A stretch of DNA of 64,000 bases from positions 131,286 to 195,285 of the forward strand of contig NZ_FOTY01000001.1 of assembly GCF_900114715.1 (NCBI RefSeq), given 5' to 3'. This DNA comes from Salibacterium qingdaonense. GTDB taxonomy: Bacteria > Bacillota > Bacilli > Bacillales > Marinococcaceae. The notes beneath the pieces were generated by a model. The model was not told where the DNA came from. It saw only the letters and a list, made by a program, of their open reading frames with translations, and did no database searches. The stretch's first letter is position 1. Every line of letters begins with the position of its first letter. Of the stretch, positions 36,524 to 45,379 are shown in pieces. The position numbers were made by a program, and so were the translations under genes.

Positions 36524-37348
36524 TTACGCATTGGTCCGCCGAAAGCTCAACGTTGCAAGTAAAACGAGGATCGTGGTGAAACCAATCATGAACAGCACTT
36601 CTTCGGCCACGGTAATGCTGCGCCCGAACAAAGTAAGGTTCAGTCCCATCGCTTCCCGGATAGCCGGAGCCAGGGACTGGGTATCTATCATGACTTTTTT
36701 CATGATATCCACCCCGTATGTGACCGGGTTGATTTTCACCACGATGTCCATCCATCCGGGCATATTGTTAACCGGGAACAGAGCGCCGGATAAAAACACC
36801 ATCGGCATAACGAGAAGCTGGACAATAAGCTGGAATCCCTGTGTGGATTTCAGAAAGCTCGCGATGAGCAGACCGACGGAAGACAGGGCACAGGCAAGCA
36901 GGAACATAAACGGAATCACCTGGATTATCGAAGCAAGAGGGTAGCTGATGCCGAGAAAGGGAATCAAAAGAAACATCATAACCCCCTGGATACAGGCGAC
37001 GGTGGAGGCACCGAGCATTTTCCCGACAGCGATACTCACCCTGGAGACCGGAGAAACAAGAATTTCTTTCATGTAGCCGAAATCCCGGTCTTCAATGATA
37101 GATAAAGAGGAGAAGACAGATGTCATAAGCAGTGTCATCGCTACAATACCCGGAAAGACAAACTGAATATACTGAAAGTCCGCTCCTTCCGGTACCGTTT
37201 CGCTGATCAGGCCTTCCATCGTTCCACTAAGTCCCCCTCCGAAGATGAGCAGAAATAATATGGGCATACTGAAAGAACCGAATAACCGTGCCCGATCCCG
37301 CAGAAATTTAATTACATCGCGCTGCCATATGGCAAATATTCCTTCCAT
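36524..37348 (-). CDS. ABC-2 type exporter permease (DrrB-like)
   Basis: 274 residues with six hydrophobic segments and the ABC-2 motif VMPMVFLSGALFPVNNMPGW near residues 195-215. It follows its ATPase gene after 14 bases. Such pairs export drugs, lipids or peptides. Confidence 0.9.
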   Translation of the reverse strand: MEGIFAIWQRDVIKFLRDRARLFGSFSMPILFLLIFGGGLSGTMEGLISETVPEGADFQYIQFVFPGIVAMTLLMTSVFSSLSIIEDRDFGYMKEILVSPVSRVSIAVGKMLGASTVACIQGVMMFLLIPFLGISYPLASIIQVIPFMFLLACALSSVGLLIASFLKSTQGFQLIVQLLVMPMVFLSGALFPVNNMPGWMDIVVKINPVTYGVDIMKKVMIDTQSLAPAIREAMGLNLTLFGRSITVAEEVLFMIGFTTILVLLATLSFRRTNA

Positions 37349-37362
37349 GGTGTACCCCCGTT

Positions 37363-38295
37363 TCAGCTTTCTGAATGTTCGATGTCACGGCCGGTGAACG
37401 ATAAAAAGACATCATTTAATGTCGGCTTACGGATGTTCAGATGAGTAATAGGCACAGACAACTCTTTCATCAACCCGGAAATAATGCTGTCACTGTCGGC
37501 GGTTTTTATTTGAATGGTGCCCTCCTGCCGGATGATTTCTCCTTCTTCGATGTACTGCTTCAATTCGACTTCCGCCTGGTCATTATCTTTTGCTGCCAGC
37601 TCAATGATGTCGCCGCCGACCTGTTTTTTCAGCTGGGCCGGGCTGTCGATTGTAATAATGCCCCCGTGGTTCATGATTGCGATCCGGTCACTGATTTCGG
37701 CCTCATCCAGATAATGCGTGGTCAAGAACATGGTAATCCCTTCTTTTCGTTTTAAACGCAGAATGTATTCCCACATATGGGCGCGGGTCTGAGGATCAAG
37801 GCCGACGGTCGGTTCATCCAGAAAAAGAACTTTTGGGTAATGCAGCAGTCCGCGTGCCATTTCAAGTCTGCGTTTCATGCCTCCTGAAAAGGTTTCGACT
37901 TTCTTGTTCCGGCTTTCGGTCAGATCGACAATCTGCAGTACTTCCTGAATCCGTTCTTCCCTTTTTTTCTTTGGTACACGGTAGAAACGGCAGTGCAGCA
38001 TTAGATTTTCTCCGGCGGTCAGCTTCTCATCAAGTGTATTTTCCTGAAAGATAATGCCGATGCTTTCTCTTACCTTACTGCGCTGTACAGTGGCATCAAA
38101 CCCGTTTATCGTAATAGTTCCGCTTGTCGGAGCAAGCATCGTGCAGATCATATTGATTGTTGTGCTTTTCCCTGCCCCGTTCGGTCCAAGGAAACCGAAG
38201 ATTTCTCCTTGACCGACATCAAAAGAAACATTTTTCACTGCATGGGTATCTTTGTATTGTTTATTCAGCCGGTCGACTTCAATAATAGATTCCAT
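37363..38295 (-). CDS. ABC exporter ATP-binding protein (DrrA-like)
   Basis: 310 residues. Walker A GPNGAGKST, signature FSGGMKRRLE, Walker B VLFLDEPTVGLD and the switch His in FLTTHYLDEAE. The C-terminal 80 residues form the DrrA-type extension. It powers the permease encoded next. The gene is divergent from a MarR regulator with a palindrome between them, which suggests inducible drug or toxin export. Confidence 0.92.
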   Translation of the reverse strand: MESIIEVDRLNKQYKDTHAVKNVSFDVGQGEIFGFLGPNGAGKSTTINMICTMLAPTSGTITINGFDATVQRSKVRESIGIIFQENTLDEKLTAGENLMLHCRFYRVPKKKREERIQEVLQIVDLTESRNKKVETFSGGMKRRLEMARGLLHYPKVLFLDEPTVGLDPQTRAHMWEYILRLKRKEGITMFLTTHYLDEAEISDRIAIMNHGGIITIDSPAQLKKQVGGDIIELAAKDNDQAEVELKQYIEEGEIIRQEGTIQIKTADSDSIISGLMKELSVPITHLNIRKPTLNDVFLSFTGRDIEHSES

Positions 38296-38333
38296 GTCTT
38301 CCCCTGCCTTTTTTTAGATTACGCGGCTAAAAT

Positions 38334-38351
38334 AGTTATGTTATTATAACT
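38334..38351. promoter_or_regulatory. Probable MarR operator between exporter and regulator genes
   Basis: AGTTAT-GTTATT-ATAACT is a perfect inverted repeat with 6-base arms. It lies in the 112-base gap between the divergent ABC and marR-like genes, where MarR proteins normally bind. Confidence 0.55.
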
Positions 38352-38407
38352 GTATTATCAGGTGCAGGGAAATGCTTGTCAAATTTTGAAATGAAGAAGG
38401 GATTATC

Positions 38408-38863
38408 ATGAACAAGGAAGAAAACCAGGAAATAGCGAGAGATCTTCTGACCTTGTTTCCGATGATCAAAAGAAAACTGCTTCCGCCTGCCAAAACGAAT
38501 CAGGGCAGCGAATTAAGCGTCACTGACTTTTTTATATTAAAGACATTGGAAGATTTCGGCGATTTAACATCAACGGAGATCGGAAAAAAATTACGTATCC
38601 AGAAATCCAATCTAACTCCTCTTGTACAGAAACTCGAGGAATCGGGATTTGTGATTCGTACGCCCTCTTCTGCTGACCGGCGTGTGAAGTATATGAGCCT
38701 GACCGGCGAAGGGGCCGGCTGCCTGCAGAGAATTGCTGTGAAACTGGAGGAGGGGATGGAAAAAAGGCTGGAACATCTTCAGGAAGAAGATCTGATAAAA
38801 CTGCAGGAATCGGTACTCAATATGCATGATATTCTGGCGAAACTCGATCAGGAGGAGGAGTAA
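38408..38863 (+). CDS. MarR family transcriptional regulator
   Basis: 151 residues. Winged helix with LTSTEIGKKLRIQKSNLTPLVQKLEESGFV and the wing segment SSADRRVKYMSLT. It is divergent from the ABC exporter and probably represses it. The next gene, a macrodomain protein, begins two bases after its stop, so the two are cotranscribed. Confidence 0.92.
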   Translation: MNKEENQEIARDLLTLFPMIKRKLLPPAKTNQGSELSVTDFFILKTLEDFGDLTSTEIGKKLRIQKSNLTPLVQKLEESGFVIRTPSSADRRVKYMSLTGEGAGCLQRIAVKLEEGMEKRLEHLQEEDLIKLQESVLNMHDILAKLDQEEE

Positions 38864-38865
38864 AC

Positions 38866-39396
38866 ATGCACGTACAACGTAATGGAATTGCGGTGGAATG
38901 TCTGCAGGGAGACATTGCCCGCCAGAAGGATATGGAGGCGGTTGTTAATGCAGCGAATGCGGAATTGATGATGGGCGGGGGAGTTGCCGGCGCGCTGCAC
39001 CGCGCGGCAGGTCCTGAACTGGCGGAAGCAGGAGCGCCAATGGCTCCTATTCAGCCGGGAGAGGCCGTAACAACGGAAGCATTCAACCTGCCGAATGATT
39101 ATGTCATTCACTGCCTCGGTCCGGTATATGGCAGAGACAGACCCGAAGAGGAGCTGCTCCGTGCCTGCTACCGAAACGCGCTTAAGAGGGCGGAAGAACA
39201 TCGCATCCAGAGCATTGCTTTTCCCTCTATTTCCACCGGAGCGTTCGGGTATCCGGTCGAAGCAGCGGCATCGGCTGCAGTCAAAGAGGTTTATGAACAG
39301 AGCCGGCACCTGAAATCGGTGCAGGCAATCCGCTTTGTTTTGTTCAGTCAGGAGGACTTGAAGAGGTACGAAACGGCTTGGCAGCATCTGGTTTAA
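38866..39396 (+). CDS. Macrodomain protein (O-acetyl-ADP-ribose deacetylase-like)
   Basis: 176 residues. The ADP-ribose-binding features are VVNAANAELMMGGGVAGALHRAAG and IAFPSISTGAFGYP, as in MacroD/YmdB proteins, which remove acetyl or ADP-ribosyl groups from ADP-ribose adducts. Strong AGGAGGAGG site. It is translationally close to the MarR gene upstream and 28 bases before araM. Confidence 0.92.
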   Translation: MHVQRNGIAVECLQGDIARQKDMEAVVNAANAELMMGGGVAGALHRAAGPELAEAGAPMAPIQPGEAVTTEAFNLPNDYVIHCLGPVYGRDRPEEELLRACYRNALKRAEEHRIQSIAFPSISTGAFGYPVEAAASAAVKEVYEQSRHLKSVQAIRFVLFSQEDLKRYETAWQHLV

Positions 39397-39424
39397 TTAT
39401 GAAGTGTGGAAGGAGAGCATGTTG

Positions 39425-40639
39425 ATGCTGAAACAAGAATTACAGAATCTTTCCGAAAACTGTTATGAAGGTTGTCCGCTTCCCGTGGAACACATGGAAG
39501 TCGAAAAAAACAGTCTTGATCATATTACAGGTTATGTGAGAGAGAAAGGCTTCCATAATATTGTCATCATAGAAGATACGAACACGAAAAAAGCTGCTGG
39601 AGATAAAATGGAGCAGTTGTTCAGTGATGCAAATACGGCTTTGGAGACTGTACTTGCGCCTGAAAATGAGCACGGCCAGGTGACAGCGGACGAACGAACC
39701 ATCATGCAGATGTTTGTTCAGATTCCGGAACATACGGATTGCCTGTTGGCGGTTGGTTCCGGAACCATTCATGATATCACCAGGTTTGTAAGCGCTAAAA
39801 TGAAGATCCCATTTATTTCGGTTCCGACCGCAGCCTCTGTTGATGGATTTACATCCAAAGGAGCTCCTCTTATCCTCGGTGGAGTAAAGCAGACCGTTCA
39901 GGCGGCTGCCCCTCTGGCAGTATTTGCTGATGTGAACGTACTCCGTGGCGCCCCGCAGGAAATGGCGGCGGCAGGATTTGGTGATATGGCGGCGAAGTCG
40001 ACTTCTGTATTTGACTGGGAGATTTCCCGGCTTATTGCAGAAGAAACCTATAACGAGTGGGCGAGCCGTGCGATGCAGAGGGCCTGGTCAACATGTAGAA
40101 ACGAAGCAGAACGTATTGCACAAGGGGAGGAAGAGGGACTTAGAATATTAATGGAGAGTCTGCTGCTTTCGGGACTGGTCATGATGACACTGGACCATTC
40201 CCGGCCAGCTTCAGGGGCTGAGCACCATCTCTCTCATTACTGGGAACTGATTTTTCTGAAAGAGGGAAGAAAGCAGAAGCTGCACGGCGCCAAGGTCGGC
40301 GTTGCCACGTCTATTATTTCTGATTTGTACAAAGGTTATTTTACCAAACCGGAAGAACTTCCGGTGGAGGAACCGGTGTATAAGAGAAGACTGGAAGAGC
40401 ATGCCGAAACCATCAAACACTGGATCGGTAATATGCCGTCTTCCAGTGAAATAAGAGAACTTCTCAGAAAAGTGGGCGGCCCGGAACTTCCTGAAGAACT
40501 GGGCATTCATCATGAACTGGTGCAGGAAAGTCTTGAACAGGCCCATCATTTACGGGAACACCGCTATACCGGACTGAAAATGCTGCATATGTCCGGGTGG
40601 GGCGTTCCGTCGTATCCTTTCACGAAGCAGGAAACATAA
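39425..40639 (+). CDS. araM: sn-glycerol-1-phosphate dehydrogenase (AraM/EgsA)
   Basis: About 404 residues of the iron/nickel dehydrogenase group. Recognised by VTADERTIMQMF, AVGSGTIHDITRF, SVPTAASVDGFTSKGAPLIL, AAGFGDMAAKSTSVFDWEI and the metal His motif LDHSRPASGAEHHLSHYWE. It reduces dihydroxyacetone phosphate to sn-glycerol-1-phosphate, in Bacillus the precursor of heptaprenylglyceryl phosphate. I choose ATG 39425; ATG 39419 and GTG 39404 are in frame but closer to or upstream of AAGGAG. In Bacillus subtilis it lies inside the ara operon; here it is separate and convergent with araR. Confidence 0.92.
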   Translation: MLKQELQNLSENCYEGCPLPVEHMEVEKNSLDHITGYVREKGFHNIVIIEDTNTKKAAGDKMEQLFSDANTALETVLAPENEHGQVTADERTIMQMFVQIPEHTDCLLAVGSGTIHDITRFVSAKMKIPFISVPTAASVDGFTSKGAPLILGGVKQTVQAAAPLAVFADVNVLRGAPQEMAAAGFGDMAAKSTSVFDWEISRLIAEETYNEWASRAMQRAWSTCRNEAERIAQGEEEGLRILMESLLLSGLVMMTLDHSRPASGAEHHLSHYWELIFLKEGRKQKLHGAKVGVATSIISDLYKGYFTKPEELPVEEPVYKRRLEEHAETIKHWIGNMPSSSEIRELLRKVGGPELPEELGIHHELVQESLEQAHHLREHRYTGLKMLHMSGWGVPSYPFTKQET

Positions 40640-40728
40640 AAAAGTATTTTCGTGAAGGGGAAGGCTGAGGACACGAAATGCCGAAGAACTGCCTTTAGTA
40701 TCCGCTGCGAATCTTTCCATAAAAAAAC

Positions 40729-40764
40729 GGGGCTCTGGATCATTTCCCAGAGTCCCTTTTTTTA
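40729..40764. terminator. Terminator between convergent araM and araR
   Basis: GGGGCTCTGG pairs with CCAGAGTCCC (one mismatch) with Ts on the right side and As on the left, so it can serve both genes. Confidence 0.85.
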
Positions 40765-40770
40765 TTATGT

Positions 40771-41880
40771 TTATGTTGCAATGGAGCTGGTTCCGCTGGC
40801 AGGGGCGGCGGTGGAGTTGCGGAGCACGAGTTCCGGTTCATAGACAATAGATTCTGCCCTGTCTTCGGAAGCTCCCTCTATTCTGTCGACAATCAAAGCG
40901 GCGGCATCTTCTCCCATTTTTGTTTTGGGATGTTTGATGGAAGCAAACTTGATTTCTGTTGTTTCGGTCAGGGAGGAATCGTCAAAGCCGATAATGGAAA
41001 TATCATCTGGAACAGAGAGTTTTTCCTCTCGAATGACATCCAGCACCTGAATCACAAGCTCATCGTTGTAGCAGACAATAGCGGTGGGACGCTGCGATGC
41101 CTCTTTCAGCAGCTGCTTGATTTTTTCCACCGGCTTCCCGAACTTTTCTGCTGTGCTATATGTGATAATCTGGTTTGGATCAACAGGCGTCCCAGCTTCC
41201 CGGTGCGCTTTTAGAAAACCTTTCATCCGGCGCGTTCCCTGGATATCGTCATTTTTAAAAATTCCGGCAATCTTTTCATGGCCGAGATCGAGAAGATGGC
41301 GTGTCTGCATGTAACCGCCTTTTTCATCGTTCATGACAAGGTGGAACGGCTCCAGTTCTTCGTAAAAGGCGTTAATCATCACGAAAGGAATCTGCTGGTT
41401 TTCGAGATTTAGATAATAATTAATATTCGGGTTGGTAAAGGCACTGCGGGTCGGTTCTACGATAATACCTTCTACACGCTGGCTTAAGATGTTCTCAAGT
41501 GCGGATTTTTCTTTTTCCAGGTCGTTATTTGTATTAAATAAAATAACATTGTAGCAGGCATCACTTAAATAACTTTCCGCCCCGCGTATAATGTGGGGGA
41601 AAATATAATCGGACATGTATGTTGTAATGATGGCGATACTTTTTCTGACGGGCTGCTGAAGAAACCGGGAACGATCGGCACAAAATGTTCCGACTCCGTG
41701 TTCCCTGTACAACCAGCCTTCACTCACGAGTTCACCGATCGCCTGGCGGATGGTATGGCGGCTGACGTCAAAGTAGTTTACCAGCTCATACTCGGAGTGT
41801 ATTTTCTGATGGGGCTGGTACGACCCGTCGAGGACTTTTGATTTAATAAACTGCTTTACATTTTTGTATTTAGGAGTCAT
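40771..41880 (-). CDS. araR: L-arabinose repressor AraR
   Basis: About 369 residues. ATG 41880 has proper spacing from the GAGGTG site, which overlaps an in-frame GTG at 41892. N-terminal GntR-type winged helix (HSEYELVNYFDVSRHTIRQAIGELVSEGWLYREHGVGTF) joined to a LacI/PBP1-type effector domain (about 85-369, with MNDEKGGYMQTRHLLDLGHEKIAG and PDDISIIGFDDSSL). This chimeric layout is that of Bacillus AraR, released from DNA by L-arabinose. Five operators resembling the known AraR site are seen in the window, including one in its own promoter. Confidence 0.93.
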   Translation of the reverse strand: MTPKYKNVKQFIKSKVLDGSYQPHQKIHSEYELVNYFDVSRHTIRQAIGELVSEGWLYREHGVGTFCADRSRFLQQPVRKSIAIITTYMSDYIFPHIIRGAESYLSDACYNVILFNTNNDLEKEKSALENILSQRVEGIIVEPTRSAFTNPNINYYLNLENQQIPFVMINAFYEELEPFHLVMNDEKGGYMQTRHLLDLGHEKIAGIFKNDDIQGTRRMKGFLKAHREAGTPVDPNQIITYSTAEKFGKPVEKIKQLLKEASQRPTAIVCYNDELVIQVLDVIREEKLSVPDDISIIGFDDSSLTETTEIKFASIKHPKTKMGEDAAALIVDRIEGASEDRAESIVYEPELVLRNSTAAPASGTSSIAT

Positions 41881-41922
41881 AGTACACCTCACTGCAAGAC
41901 TTTCTTCATTTTACTATACCAC

Positions 41923-41938
41923 ACTTGAACGTACAACT
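41923..41938. promoter_or_regulatory. AraR operator in the araR promoter
   Basis: ACTTGAACGTACAACT matches the Bacillus subtilis AraR consensus ATTTGTACGTACAAAT at 13 of 16 positions, 43 bases upstream of the araR start. It implies autoregulation. Confidence 0.75.
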
Positions 41939-42009
41939 TTATCTCGTAAAAACATGATGTACTGCTTTGCTGTAATATATACCCATAGGTGAATTTTTAA
42001 AAAATTATA

Positions 42010-42024
42010 AGAAAGCGATTGCAA
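42010..42024 (+). promoter_or_regulatory. cre-like site upstream of the arabinan ABC operon
   Basis: AGAAAGCGATTGCAA fits the CcpA site pattern with the central GAAAGCG. It lies 32 bases before the AraR operator of the same operon, so carbon catabolite repression is probable. Confidence 0.6.
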
Positions 42025-42055
42025 AAAAGGGTGATATATGGTTCAATAGTAACTA

Positions 42056-42071
42056 GCTTATACGTACAAGT
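42056..42071. promoter_or_regulatory. AraR operator of the araNPQ-GH43-abfA-araA operon
   Basis: GCTTATACGTACAAGT keeps the core TACGTACAA of the AraR site. It lies 78 bases before the binding-protein start codon. A nearly identical core occurs in front of the second araA. Confidence 0.8.
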
Positions 42072-42148
42072 TAAAGAAAAGATTTCATATATCCCGCGTT
42101 GTATGAACAGGGAGCGCTTATGAAATCAAAATCAGGGAGGGGAACATA

Positions 42149-43489
42149 TTGAAAAAATCATTAAGTTTGCTGCTGATTCCAGGACTCTTTCTTGCTGCCT
42201 GCGGGGGAAATGGCGGAAGTGAAGGAGCTGGTGGAAGCGAAGCAGAAGACACTTCTGTTATCGGACCGGACAGTGAAGAAGCGACAGAGTTGACATTCTG
42301 GACATTCAATGAACAGCATATTGGGGTCTATGAGCCGGCCGTAAAGCGTTGGAATGAGGAAAATCCCGACCGGCAGATTCAGCTGACTGCTGAAGTGTTT
42401 CCGATTGATCAGATGAATAACAACTTAAGGCTTGCGCTGCAATCCGGAGAAGGGGCGCCGGACATTGCCGACATTGAAGTCAGTCATTTTGGAAGCTTTC
42501 TGGAAGGGGACGTTCAATTCGAGTCCATGAACGACCAGGTTGAACCTGTTCTTGAAGACATGGTGGAAGGAAGACTTGATCTATATTCCAAAGATGATAA
42601 TTATTATGGTCTCCCGTATCACGTAGGTGCCACGGTCATGTATTACAATGAGGAAATCATGGATGAAGCAGGCGTCGATATTGATTCCATAGAGACGTGG
42701 GATGACTATGTTGAAGCAGGTAAACAAGTGACTGAAAACACGGACTCGATGATGACTACGGTGGAGACGACAGATCAGTTTACGTTCTGGCCGCTCATCG
42801 CTCAGCAGGGATCCGACTATTTCAATGAAGATGGAGAAGTCATACTTGATAATGAAACCAACGTGGAATCCCTTCAGTTTATGAATGATATGGTCCATGA
42901 ACATGAAATCGCAGAGATTGCTCCAGGCGGTGACCACCATGAAGAACAGTACTACGGCTACATGAATGACGGCGGTGCCGCTTCACTGATGATGCCGATG
43001 TGGTACATGGGCCGGTTTATTGACTATATGGAAGACCTTGAAGGAAAAATACAGATCCGCCCGCTGCCAAGATGGGAAGAAGACGGGAACCGCACCTCCG
43101 GAATGGGTGGTACCGGTACAGTGGTAACGAACCAGACAGAAAAACCTGAACTGGCTAAAGAGTTTCTGGCAGAAGCGAAGTTGACCGAAGAAGGCAACAT
43201 TGATCTCTGGACAGAGCTTGGTTTTGATCCACCGATGTACAGTGTTTGGGATAGTGAAGAAATGGGTGAAAGTAACAAGTATTATGAATATTTCCACGAT
43301 GATATTTTTGACATGCTGCTTGAGTTGAACGACGAAGTGGAAGGATTGAACATTACACCTGAAACGTCGGATGTAACAAACGAAATTAACACGAATGTGC
43401 TGAATAGTGCTGTCCGTCAGCAGAGCAGTACACCGCAGGAGGCACTCGAACAGGCCGCAGAATCCGTACGGAGTGGGATGAGCGAGTAA
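42149..43489 (+). CDS. Arabino-oligosaccharide-binding lipoprotein (AraN-like)
   Basis: 446 residues with a TTG start after AGGGAGGGG. Signal sequence MKKSLSLLLIPGLFLAACGG with lipobox LAAC, then a Gly/Ser/Glu linker. Mature part is a family 1 solute-binding protein (ATELTFWTFNEQHIGVYEPAV). With two permeases downstream and AraR control it corresponds to the AraNPQ importer of arabino-oligosaccharides, though it is only clearly similar at the family level. It is the first gene of a long operon reaching araA. Confidence 0.87.
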   Translation: MKKSLSLLLIPGLFLAACGGNGGSEGAGGSEAEDTSVIGPDSEEATELTFWTFNEQHIGVYEPAVKRWNEENPDRQIQLTAEVFPIDQMNNNLRLALQSGEGAPDIADIEVSHFGSFLEGDVQFESMNDQVEPVLEDMVEGRLDLYSKDDNYYGLPYHVGATVMYYNEEIMDEAGVDIDSIETWDDYVEAGKQVTENTDSMMTTVETTDQFTFWPLIAQQGSDYFNEDGEVILDNETNVESLQFMNDMVHEHEIAEIAPGGDHHEEQYYGYMNDGGAASLMMPMWYMGRFIDYMEDLEGKIQIRPLPRWEEDGNRTSGMGGTGTVVTNQTEKPELAKEFLAEAKLTEEGNIDLWTELGFDPPMYSVWDSEEMGESNKYYEYFHDDIFDMLLELNDEVEGLNITPETSDVTNEINTNVLNSAVRQQSSTPQEALEQAAESVRSGMSE

Positions 43490-43510
43490 TGAATTCCTGT
43501 CTTTGAGAAA

Positions 43511-43533
43511 GGGGGAGGTGCTCTGCCTCCCCC
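43511..43533 (+). terminator. Intercistronic hairpin between binding protein and permease genes
   Basis: GGGGGAGG pairs perfectly with CCTCCCCC across a 7-base loop; only a short mixed T stretch (TCCATTTTC) follows. It could stabilise the upstream message or act as a partial terminator, giving excess binding protein. Confidence 0.65.
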
Positions 43534-43567
43534 TCCATTTTCATAAACGTTGAAAGGAGGTACTGAC

Positions 43568-44503
43568 TTGGAGCCATCAACTTCCACTTCAGTAAATAAA
43601 GTAAAAACGAAACAATCATCGAAACTGTCCAGGTTTCTCACTTCACGAAAAGCAGCTCCATATGTTTTTGTGACTCCTTTTATTGTGTCGTTTTTACTGT
43701 TGTTTTTGTACCCCATGATCCAGGCAGTCATCATGAGTTTTCAGCAGGTGCTGCCGGGACAGGTAGAGTTTATCGGCCTTCGGAACTATGAACGGCTGCT
43801 TAACCCGGAGTTTTACCGGGCTTTGCTTAATACGAGCATCTACGTGGTGTTCACTGTATTGATACTCGTTGCTCTGCCTGTTATTTTAGCTGTCTTTTTA
43901 AATAGTAAATTATTAAAATTCCGTAACTTCTTCCGTGCCTCTTTGTTTGTACCTGCTTTGACTTCCGTTATCGTGGCCGGTGTTATTTTCCGGATGATGT
44001 TTGGAGAGTCTGAAACCGCTGTTATAAACGAGATTATTGGATTTTTTGGAATATCACCGGTTGAATGGAGATACGGCTCTGTTTCCGGAATGTTTTTGAT
44101 GGTTATGCTTGCCGCGTGGCGGTGGATCGGCGTCAATATTCTTTATTTTCTCGCCGGACTGCAGAATGTATCCGAAGAACTTTATGAAGCGGCGGATATC
44201 GATGGAGCCAATGCTTTTCAGAAATTTTTCTCCGTTACGCTGCCATCCTTAAAGCCGGTCATCATTTTTGTATCCACAATTACAATCATTAATGGTTTCC
44301 GGATGTTTGAAGAAAGCTTCGTTTTCTGGCAGAACAATTCTCCCGGTAATATTGGATTGACTGTGGTCGGGTACATATACCAGGAAGGAATATCCCAGAA
44401 TGATATGGGCTTTGGTGCCGCGATCGGGGTCGTACTGATGATTATCATCTTTATTGTCAGCATAATCCAGCTTAAATTTGTCGGAGCCTTTAAGGAGGAT
44501 TGA
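43568..44503 (+). CDS. ABC arabino-oligosaccharide permease (AraP-like)
   Basis: About 311 residues. TTG 43568 lies 7 bases after AAAGGAGG; the longer frame from 43550 would start inside that site. Six membrane segments, with the ATPase-contacting loop YEAADIDGANAFQKFFSVTLP. Partner of the next permease. Confidence 0.9.
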   Translation: MEPSTSTSVNKVKTKQSSKLSRFLTSRKAAPYVFVTPFIVSFLLLFLYPMIQAVIMSFQQVLPGQVEFIGLRNYERLLNPEFYRALLNTSIYVVFTVLILVALPVILAVFLNSKLLKFRNFFRASLFVPALTSVIVAGVIFRMMFGESETAVINEIIGFFGISPVEWRYGSVSGMFLMVMLAAWRWIGVNILYFLAGLQNVSEELYEAADIDGANAFQKFFSVTLPSLKPVIIFVSTITIINGFRMFEESFVFWQNNSPGNIGLTVVGYIYQEGISQNDMGFGAAIGVVLMIIIFIVSIIQLKFVGAFKED

Positions 44504-44511
44504 AGCAGAAG

Positions 44512-45354
44512 ATGACTACGAAAAAGAAAAAATGGATATCCATTGCCGTTACATTTATATTTGCTGTTATTACACTAACCGCCTTGTTTCCGATTATCTC
44601 TCTGGTCGTTGCATCGCTGCGTCCGGCGTCGGGATTGATGAGGGAAGGACTGTCTCTTTTATTCGATCCAGCTGAATTAACATTCAGCAACTACTTATCC
44701 ATTTTCTCAGAAAGCGGACAGCAGTATTGGCGCTGGTACCTCAACAGTCTTTTGATCAGTGGGATGTTGATTGTTTTGTCCCTGTTCTTTTCGTCCATGG
44801 TAGGTTATGCGCTTGCGATGTATCAGTTTAAAGGAAGAAATGTATTGTTTGTGCTCGTTCTTTTTATACTGATGATACCATTTGAGATTTTGATGCTGCC
44901 GTTGTATCAGCTGATGATTGATCTTAATCTCATTAATTCCTACTTTGCCGTTATGCTGCCATTGATTGTGGCTCCTATCGCTGTCTTCTTTTTCAGACAG
45001 TATTGTCTGGGACTGCCGAAAGAATTAATGGAATCGGCAAGGATAGATGGGTGCACGGAATACGGAATATTCTTTCGTATCATGGCACCGTTAATGGGGC
45101 CGTCTTTTGCAGCAATGGCTATCCTGCAGGGATTGACCAGCTGGAATAACTTTCTGTGGCCTCTTCTCGTTCTTCGTTCGAGTGATATGTTCACACTGCC
45201 AATCGGCCTTTCTACATTAATGACACCTTACGGCAATAACTACGAATTGCTGTTTTCCGGTTCAGTGCTGACGATTATTCCGATTATCATTCTGTTTTTG
45301 TTCTTTCAGAAATTCTTCATATCCGGCCTTACCGTCGGTGGAGTGAAAGGATAA
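44512..45354 (+). CDS. ABC arabino-oligosaccharide permease (AraQ-like)
   Basis: About 280 residues with six membrane segments and the loop MESARIDGCTEYGIFFRIMAP. ATG 44512 is 13 bases from GGAGG, rather far, but the in-frame TTG 44500 abuts that site. The ATPase is missing from the operon, as for other MsmX-dependent importers. Confidence 0.9.
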   Translation: MTTKKKKWISIAVTFIFAVITLTALFPIISLVVASLRPASGLMREGLSLLFDPAELTFSNYLSIFSESGQQYWRWYLNSLLISGMLIVLSLFFSSMVGYALAMYQFKGRNVLFVLVLFILMIPFEILMLPLYQLMIDLNLINSYFAVMLPLIVAPIAVFFFRQYCLGLPKELMESARIDGCTEYGIFFRIMAPLMGPSFAAMAILQGLTSWNNFLWPLLVLRSSDMFTLPIGLSTLMTPYGNNYELLFSGSVLTIIPIIILFLFFQKFFISGLTVGGVKG

Positions 45355-45379
45355 TACGTCATGAAAGAGGGGGAAATGC

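Noticed and set aside
38864-38879. Sixth AraR site at the macrodomain gene start
   Set aside because: Only about 11 of 16 positions match and it overlaps coding sequence; likely chance.
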